A stretch of 10,348 nt of DNA, taken from Candidatus Segatella caccae (GTDB lineage: Bacteria > Bacteroidota > Bacteroidia > Bacteroidales > Bacteroidaceae). Position numbers and translations under genes: made by a program. Below the pieces are notes generated by a model that did not search any database, was not told the origin of the DNA, and was given only the letters and a program-made list of their open reading frames with translations. This document shows, piece by piece, positions 5,899-10,348 of this stretch (positions are counted from its first letter, which is position 1; every line of letters begins with the position of its first letter). The stretch lies in assembly GCA_900556395.1 (NCBI GenBank), contig USOQ01000079.1:1-10348 (forward strand), written 5' to 3'.

Positions 5899-6539
5899 TG
5901 TGCCTCCTTTTTATTCATCACAATATAGCAATGAGCAACGCGCCAGAACGCTGTGATATTGGCAAGTACTGCAATGAGAATCATGCCGCCAGCCAGCCAC
6001 CAAATGTCTGCCAAGAAGCCAGTAAGCATGGCAGTTACAGCGGTTACCACCACACGCTCAGGACGCTGCATGATTCCCACTTTGCACTCTATGTTGAGAC
6101 CTTCTGCTCGTGCACGAACATAGCTCACCATTACTGAGCCTATCATGGCAGCAAAGGTGACGATGCCCATCCAGAAACCCATGTCGTCCTGCATACGCAG
6201 AAAGTAGAGGCAGATGCCGAAGAGACTTACCAGTTCGCTATAGCGGTCGAGTGTGGAATCCCATAGCGCCCCAAAGAGGCTACTTTTGCCACTCATGCGT
6301 GCCAGGCGTCCGTCCATCATGTCGAAGAGTCCGGCAACAAGGATGATGATTCCTCCCCAGCCTAAGTGTACTAAGTTTTGTGTGAGGGCAGCCTCAATGA
6401 AAAAGGCAGCCGCCACGATGTTGCCCACAAACCCCACGAAGGTAACGATGTTGGGAGTGATGTGCAAGTGGATCATCGCCTTAATGATGGGGTTGATGAT
6501 CACATAGATGACTTTCTGTAAAAAATCTCTGTAGTTCAT
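5895..6539 (-). CDS. CDP-alcohol phosphatidyltransferase, probable phosphatidylinositol-phosphate synthase
   Basis: This 214-aa membrane protein contains the complete CDP-alcohol transferase signature D-x2-DG-x2-AR-x8-G-x3-D-x3-D. The residues are Asp73, Asp76-Gly77, Ala80-Arg81, Gly90, Asp94 and Asp98, so all metal and CDP ligands are present. The following VSYVRARAEGL (138-148) and IMQRPERVV (155-163) segments resemble phosphatidylinositol-phosphate synthases of actinobacteria and archaea, in which nearby basic residues hold the inositol phosphate. Expected reaction: CDP-diacylglycerol plus inositol phosphate gives phosphatidylinositol phosphate and CMP, on the cytoplasmic face of the membrane. 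The downstream PAP2 gene overlaps by 4 nt, and the PgpA-type phosphatase two genes upstream would remove the phosphate. By memory it corresponds to BT_1523. A phosphatidylglycerophosphate synthase role is less likely, given the neighbours. Confidence 0.85.
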   Translation of the reverse strand: MNYRDFLQKVIYVIINPIIKAMIHLHITPNIVTFVGFVGNIVAAAFFIEAALTQNLVHLGWGGIIILVAGLFDMMDGRLARMSGKSSLFGALWDSTLDRYSELVSLFGICLYFLRMQDDMGFWMGIVTFAAMIGSVMVSYVRARAEGLNIECKVGIMQRPERVVVTAVTAMLTGFLADIWWLAGGMILIAVLANITAFWRVAHCYIVMNKKEAQ

Positions 6540-6609
6540 TTTTATTTTTATATGTATATATATATATGTTCTGATGATTACGGGAGGATGGCTTTGGGGA
6601 GTTTTCTAC
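6540..6609 (-). other. 70-bp spacer inside the lipid cluster with a TA-repeat tract
   Basis: The only sizeable gap in the cluster lies between the GtrA-like stop (6610) and the CDP-alcohol transferase start (6539). It contains an alternating TA tract (about 6550-6567) and an A-rich stretch just before the ATG, which may help ribosome loading. I find no good promoter or terminator in it, so read-through from the upstream genes is expected. Confidence 0.55.
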
Positions 6610-7041
6610 TTATCTCCTTTGGGTGGGCTTGAAAACGAACTTGCGCTGAGCAGGATAGTTGACCAATAAAGCCACAAGAATGCTCACAAAGCTCTTGGGG
6701 ATGAGATAGTGTATATCGAGGCGTTCATGACTGTTGATAAGCTCGGTAAGGGCGATGGTGCCTCCCGAATTGAGCAGCCAGCTGACAGACCAAACGATGA
6801 AATAACGCCATGCCACACTTCTTTTTCTACGATTAGAGTCACCGAAGACATAGCGATAGTTGAGGCAGCAATTGGTTATGCCGCCAGCCATCACACCCAA
6901 GGCATTAGCCAAACCATAATACAGGCCAATGATGTCAGACAGCATGAATGCTAATCCGAAGTCGACAGCCGAACCCATCGAAGCTGTAACTTCGGCCTTT
7001 CCAAAAGTATATAGTTCGTGTTTTATCTTACCCATAGCCAC
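6610..7041 (-). CDS. GtrA-like small membrane protein
   Basis: This 143-aa protein has four predicted transmembrane helices. It carries the two marks of the GtrA family: NYRYVF (61-66) after helix 2 and NYPAQRKFVF (128-137) at the end of helix 4. It has a short basic loop (NRRKRS) between the halves. GtrA proteins are associated with moving or presenting lipid-linked sugars (undecaprenyl-phosphate-glucose in O-antigen modification) and with cell-surface polysaccharide synthesis. Here it sits between the PIP phosphatase and PIP synthase genes, so a role in moving an inositol lipid or lipid-linked sugar across the membrane is a reasonable guess, not shown by the sequence. Its start overlaps the end of the PgpA gene by 19 nt. 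Met3 at 7035 is an alternative start. Confidence 0.82.
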   Translation of the reverse strand: MAMGKIKHELYTFGKAEVTASMGSAVDFGLAFMLSDIIGLYYGLANALGVMAGGITNCCLNYRYVFGDSNRRKRSVAWRYFIVWSVSWLLNSGGTIALTELINSHERLDIHYLIPKSFVSILVALLVNYPAQRKFVFKPTQRR

Positions 7042-7559
7042 ATCATCTTTATGAGAACCATCGTTATTGCTGCATAGACACCAGCGAGGATGTCATCGGC
7101 CATCACGTAGAAAGCACCCTTCATGCGGTCGAGGCGACGGATGCCAAGAGGTTTCACCATATCATAGAAGCGGAAGAGCACTAAGGCTATTACTGCCCAC
7201 CAGAAGGAGTCTGCCTTGTGACTTGCCTCGTCGAAGGGGATGATGAGAGAGAGCGGAATCCATACACCCACAATCTCGTCGATGACTACACGGCTGGGGT
7301 CTTCGCCCCAATAAGGTTGTAGTTGAGCCGTTGCCCATGTGCCTAACAGGGTGAATGTCACGACGAGTAGTAGCATAGAGGTCTGTAGCATGGAGGCATC
7401 CATGCCCCCCATGTAGGCTATCGGAGCCCATATCAGTGTGCCTAATATGGAACCTGCTGTTCCTGGTCCCCATGGCCAAAAACCGCTTCCTAATCCTGTG
7501 CCGATGATGACAGGCAGCAGAGGAGGACGTTCGTTGGTTAAGTTGCCTTTATCGTTCAT
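7023..7559 (-). CDS. pgpA: PgpA-type phosphatase, probable phosphatidylinositol-phosphate phosphatase
   Basis: This 178-aa protein carries the full PgpA pattern: GTGLGSGFWPWGPGTAGS (20-37), DPSRVVIDEIVGVW (87-100), the FRFYDMVKPLGIRRLD block (129-144) and MADDILAG (153-160), whose acidic residues bind Mg2+. E. coli PgpA removes the phosphate from phosphatidylglycerophosphate. In this cluster the more likely substrate is phosphatidylinositol phosphate, giving phosphatidylinositol, as I recall for BT_1525. The two activities cannot be told apart by motif. It is the first gene of the minus-strand cluster, has its own promoter about 110 nt upstream, and overlaps the GtrA-like gene. The initial GNLTNERPP stretch is not conserved sequence, but no better start is evident. 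Confidence 0.88.
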   Translation of the reverse strand: MNDKGNLTNERPPLLPVIIGTGLGSGFWPWGPGTAGSILGTLIWAPIAYMGGMDASMLQTSMLLLVVTFTLLGTWATAQLQPYWGEDPSRVVIDEIVGVWIPLSLIIPFDEASHKADSFWWAVIALVLFRFYDMVKPLGIRRLDRMKGAFYVMADDILAGVYAAITMVLIKMMWLWVR

Positions 7560-7616
7560 ATTTTTAGTTTTCTTCTTCTTTATTTGTTTTTTATCTTTGT
7601 TCTTGTTCTTTTAGTT

Positions 7617-7648
7617 CTTTCACCTTTCGATTTTACGCTTTCACCTTT
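7617..7648 (-). repeat. 11-bp direct repeat CTTTCACCTTT in the leader of the lipid cluster
   Basis: Exact copies lie at 7617-7627 and 7638-7648, with starts 21 bp apart, about two helical turns. On the minus strand they read AAAGGTGAAAG within the untranslated leader downstream of the predicted promoter. Spacing by whole turns is what a dimeric DNA-binding regulator would need, but simple duplication explains it equally well. Confidence 0.5.
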
Positions 7649-7671
7649 TTATATATTAGTAATTCTGTCTG

Positions 7672-7703
7672 CAAAATTACGCTAAAAACCTTAAATAACC
7701 AAA
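7672..7703 (-). promoter_or_regulatory. sigma-ABfr promoter of the inositol-lipid cluster
   Basis: The minus strand reads TTTG (7700-7703), a 20-nt spacer, then TAATTTTG (7672-7679). Initiation near 7667 would give an A-rich leader of about 108 nt ahead of the PgpA start. It is the only good promoter I find for the four minus-strand lipid genes. Confidence 0.68.
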
Positions 7704-7794
7704 TAGTTTTTTTCAATATTCACCAAATATCCCAAAAATAAAGTAAAAAACTAAATTATTTAAAAAGTTTTCCATCCTTTTCAGATAATATTTA

Positions 7795-7802
7795 TAACTT
7801 TG
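7795..7802 (+). promoter_or_regulatory. -7 box of the DUF5686 gene promoter
   Basis: TAACTTTG matches the Bacteroidota -7 consensus. No clean TTTG occurs 19-20 nt upstream; the nearest candidate is the T-rich GTTTTC at 7767-7772, so the -33 part is weak. The leader to the ATG at 7885 is about 75 nt. Confidence 0.6.
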
Positions 7803-7884
7803 CAGCCGAATTGATTTCGGGGTGAGTGTGCCCAAAAGAAGATAGAATAGATAAAAGAGAAGAGTTATAAAAAGTATTTAGGAA

Positions 7885-10348
7885 ATGAAGATAAGACTCC
7901 GTGTATGGATGATGGTCGTACTGCTTGTTGCTTCGGTGACACAACTGATGGCTCAGCAGAAGATAACAGGTCGCGTCATTGACGTCGACGGATTTGCCGT
8001 GCCCTATGCCAGCGTGCAGTATCGAGGTCACAAGATAGCAGTATCGAGTGATGGCGAAGGACGTTTCTCTATCGAGAAGCACGAGGGATGGATGCTCACC
8101 GTGAGCGCCCTGAGTTATAAGGCTCAAACGGTCAAAGTGGATGCACATACCAACTTTCTCGAAGTGAAACTCAAGGACGATAGCCGTAGGCTCAACGAGG
8201 TGGTGGTGAAGTCGAAGCGTGGCAAATACAAGCGCAAGGATAACCCCGCCGTGGAGCTGATGCGTCGTGTCATCGCTGCAAAGAAGAAAACCGATCTGAA
8301 TAATCATCCCTACTATCAATATGACAAATATCAGAAGATAACCCTCGCCCTTAATGACCTGTCGAAGGAGCAACTCGAGGGTAAGTTCTTCGGCAAGCGA
8401 CAGTATCTCCTCGACCAAGTGGAGAAATCGCCATACAACGGCAAGCTCACGCTCCCTGTAAGCATCGACGAGACTGTGTCGCAGCATATTTACCGCAAAG
8501 ACCCGAAGAGCGAGAAAGATATTATCAAGGGGCAGCAGACCAGCGGCATCGGACAGGTGATACAGACGGGTGAAATCCTGAACACCACGATGAAGGATGT
8601 GTTTACGGATGTCGACATCTATGACGACTATGTGCGACTGTTGCAGTATCCTTTCCCGTCACCAATAGGCAGAACAGCCATCTCCTTTTATCACTATTAC
8701 ATTGAAGACACGGTGTATGTGGAGCGCGACCTCTGCTATCATTTACAGTTTATACCTGCCAACTCACAAGACTTCGGATTCCGAGGTGAACTATATGTCA
8801 CCGCCGACAGCACCCTTCATGTAAAGAAATGCAACCTCTATATGCCTCACAACAGTGACGTAAACTGGGTGAAGGATATGAAGATAGAGCAGGAGTTTAC
8901 ACGTCTGGAAAATGGTGAATGGGTGCTTACTAAGGACGATATGGTGGCAGAGATACATGCCAACAAACTGCTGCAAGACTTGCTTGTGGTGAGAAACACT
9001 CGTCTCACCGACTACTCCTTCGACGAACTGCCGAAGGTGCTCTTCAAGGGTAAAGCGAAGGTGCGGCACGATATCGACGCGATGAATCGTGATGAAGCCT
9101 ACTGGAACAAGTATAGGCAGGTGGACCTCACCAAGAGTGAGTCGTCAATGGATAGTTTCATCCATCGTATGGAAAACTCTAAGGGATTCAAGTGGATTAT
9201 CTTAGGTGTGAAGGCATTGATGGAGAACTATGTGGAGATTGGTAGTGGCACGGGCGGTAAGAGAAGCAAGTTTGACCTCGGACCTATCAACACCTACCTG
9301 TCTAAGAACTTTGTCGATGGCATACGCCTTCGACTGGCAGGCCGAACCATGGCTTCGCTCAACCCACACTTCTTCTGGAATGGTTATGCTGCCTATGGTA
9401 CGAAGAGTAACGAGTGGTACACCGGTCATGTGCTCACCTATTCGCTCAACAAGAAGAAAAATAGTCCCTTTGAGTTTCCTATGCGTAACCTCACCTTCGA
9501 GGTGTCGCGCGACATCATGTCGCCTTCCGATGATAACCTGCAGCACAACAAGGACAATATCTTTATGACCTTCCGTTCGGCTACACAAGATGAGATGTTC
9601 CTCTATCATCGGCAGCGACTTGCCTTTACTTACGAGACCGAGTGGGGACTGCGTTTTGATACAGGCATACGCTGGCAGAGTAATCGTACAGTAGGCAATC
9701 TGCATTACTTTACTCTTGATGGAAACGAGGTGAAGAAAATCAGAATGACCGACATCAATGTAGGCATCAACTACAATCCTGGGGTTACCTACGTCAACAC
9801 CAAGCAGCAACGTCTTCCTATCAATCTTGATAGTCCTGAGATTGGCATTTCGCACACGATGGGCTTCAAGGGTTTTATGGGTGGACAGTATCATAGCAAT
9901 ATCACCAAAGTGAGCATCTACAAGCGACAGTGGTTGGGTAGTTTCGGTTATCTCGACTTCCATGCTGTGGGACAGGCGCAGTGGAATAAGGTGCCATTCC
10001 CAATGCTCATCTTGCCACCTATCAACCTCTCATACTTCGAACTTGAGTCGAGTGTGAGCTTGATGAGAGACTGGGAGTTCCTCAACGACCGACAGGTCTT
10101 TGCCTCGTTGTCGTGGGACATGAACGGAAAACTGCTGAATCGTATCCCGCTCATCAAGAAGTTGAAATGGCGTGAGTATTTCGCTGTTAAGGGCGTGTGG
10201 GGAAACCTCACCGACAAGAATAATCCTTATTTGGAGAAGAACCAAGGTGATGCTGAACTCTTTAAGTTCCCATCTAAGTCGCATGTGATGAACAATACGC
10301 CTTACTGGGAGTGTGTGGCTGGTGTACACAACATCTTCAAGTTCTTTG
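7885..10348 (+). CDS. DUF5686 / carboxypeptidase-regulatory-like outer-membrane protein (3' end outside window)
   Basis: An open frame of 821 codons runs from ATG 7885 off the right edge. It begins MKIRLRVWMMVVLLVAS with a signal peptide ending about MAQQ (22-25). Residues 26 to about 100 form a CarboxypepD_reg-like beta-sandwich (KITGRVIDVDGFAVPYASV, then SSDGEGRFSI). The link RLNEVVVKSKRGKYKRKDNPAVELMRRVI (about 101-130) is typical of DUF5686 proteins. The rest is the DUF5686 region, including NPHFFWNGYAAYGTKS, FEVSRDIMSPSDDN and YETEWGLRFDTG, and looks like an outer-membrane beta-barrel rich in aromatic-ended strands. Members are usually about 830-860 aa, so only a few dozen residues should be missing. 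The function of the family is not established; the regulatory-like domain resembles those at the front of TonB-dependent receptors. It is divergent from the lipid cluster, with no evident functional link. Confidence 0.85.
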   Translation, partial: MKIRLRVWMMVVLLVASVTQLMAQQKITGRVIDVDGFAVPYASVQYRGHKIAVSSDGEGRFSIEKHEGWMLTVSALSYKAQTVKVDAHTNFLEVKLKDDSRRLNEVVVKSKRGKYKRKDNPAVELMRRVIAAKKKTDLNNHPYYQYDKYQKITLALNDLSKEQLEGKFFGKRQYLLDQVEKSPYNGKLTLPVSIDETVSQHIYRKDPKSEKDIIKGQQTSGIGQVIQTGEILNTTMKDVFTDVDIYDDYVRLLQYPFPSPIGRTAISFYHYYIEDTVYVERDLCYHLQFIPANSQDFGFRGELYVTADSTLHVKKCNLYMPHNSDVNWVKDMKIEQEFTRLENGEWVLTKDDMVAEIHANKLLQDLLVVRNTRLTDYSFDELPKVLFKGKAKVRHDIDAMNRDEAYWNKYRQVDLTKSESSMDSFIHRMENSKGFKWIILGVKALMENYVEIGSGTGGKRSKFDLGPINTYLSKNFVDGIRLRLAGRTMASLNPHFFWNGYAAYGTKSNEWYTGHVLTYSLNKKKNSPFEFPMRNLTFEVSRDIMSPSDDNLQHNKDNIFMTFRSATQDEMFLYHRQRLAFTYETEWGLRFDTGIRWQSNRTVGNLHYFTLDGNEVKKIRMTDINVGINYNPGVTYVNTKQQRLPINLDSPEIGISHTMGFKGFMGGQYHSNITKVSIYKRQWLGSFGYLDFHAVGQAQWNKVPFPMLILPPINLSYFELESSVSLMRDWEFLNDRQVFASLSWDMNGKLLNRIPLIKKLKWREYFAVKGVWGNLTDKNNPYLEKNQGDAELFKFPSKSHVMNNTPYWECVAGVHNIFKFF

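Larger units (their letters stand above)
7560..7884. other. AT-rich divergent promoter region between the lipid cluster and the DUF5686 gene
   Basis: This 325-bp region carries no gene I can support. It contains the A-rich leader of the lipid cluster with an 11-bp direct repeat, the cluster promoter (7672-7703, minus), a very AT-rich middle (7690-7775) with a short inverted repeat AAAACT...AGTTTT, and the DUF5686 promoter and leader (7795-7884, plus). A myo-inositol-phosphate synthase gene, expected here from related loci, is absent. Confidence 0.7.

Noticed and set aside
6550..6567. TA-repeat tract as a phase-variable switch of the CDP-alcohol transferase gene
   Set aside because: The tract is short and interrupted, lies outside the coding frame and is not inside a recognisable promoter, so slippage would have no clear effect.
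7023..7559. Reading the PgpA-type gene simply as housekeeping phosphatidylglycerophosphatase
   Set aside because: Possible by motif, but its operon with a PIP-synthase-like and an AUR1-like gene favours the inositol-lipid role; kept as the alternative in the feature entry.
7792..8487. A 231-codon minus-strand open frame covering the DUF5686 start
   Set aside because: It runs antisense through the signal peptide and CarboxypepD_reg-like domain and through the promoter; no similarity to anything I know.
9202..9963. A 253-codon minus-strand open frame inside the DUF5686 gene
   Set aside because: The plus-strand frame encodes recognisable DUF5686 motifs across the same stretch; the opposite frame has none.

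Overview
The window looks like chromosomal DNA of a Bacteroidales bacterium, most likely Prevotellaceae. Nearly every gene start is preceded by the Bacteroidota sigma-ABfr promoter signature (TTTG, 19-20 nt, TAnnTTTG). Shine-Dalgarno sequences are weak or absent, leaders are A-rich, and the gene set (long-form serine acetyltransferase, DUF5686 outer-membrane protein, PAP2/CDP-alcohol transferase/GtrA/PgpA cluster) is typical of that order. I see no tRNA, rRNA, CRISPR array or intact mobile element.

Layout. Positions 1-2401 (minus strand) hold the first codons of a probable THUMP-domain RNA methyltransferase, a serine O-acetyltransferase that overlaps it, and a MATE-family transporter. Positions 2402-2750 hold a promoter on each strand and one copy of a small dispersed repeat. 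Positions 2751-3251 (plus) hold a 166-codon chimeric gene made from the front of an alginate-lyase-like protein joined in frame to an internal piece of a GH2 glycosidase. After a 257-bp spacer with a strong hairpin comes a 404-aa GNAT-like acyltransferase (3509-4723, plus). A long nested hairpin terminator, a second copy of the dispersed repeat and an array of 9-bp units fill 4724-5070.

Positions 5071-7559 (minus) form a compact cluster transcribed in the order PgpA-type phosphatase, GtrA-like membrane protein, CDP-alcohol phosphatidyltransferase, AUR1-like PAP2 protein. From memory this matches the inositol-lipid locus of Bacteroides thetaiotaomicron (BT_1522-BT_1526). There, phosphatidylinositol-phosphate is made from CDP-diacylglycerol and inositol phosphate, dephosphorylated to phosphatidylinositol, and its head group is passed to dihydroceramide. 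The myo-inositol-phosphate synthase gene expected at the head of the cluster is missing here. The convergent GNAT-like gene resembles the family containing bacterial ceramide synthases, so it may supply the dihydroceramide acceptor. If so, the segment 3509-7559 would be a combined sphingolipid and inositol-lipid locus.

Positions 7560-7884 are an AT-rich divergent promoter region. A DUF5686/carboxypeptidase-regulatory-like outer-membrane protein then runs from 7885 off the right edge.
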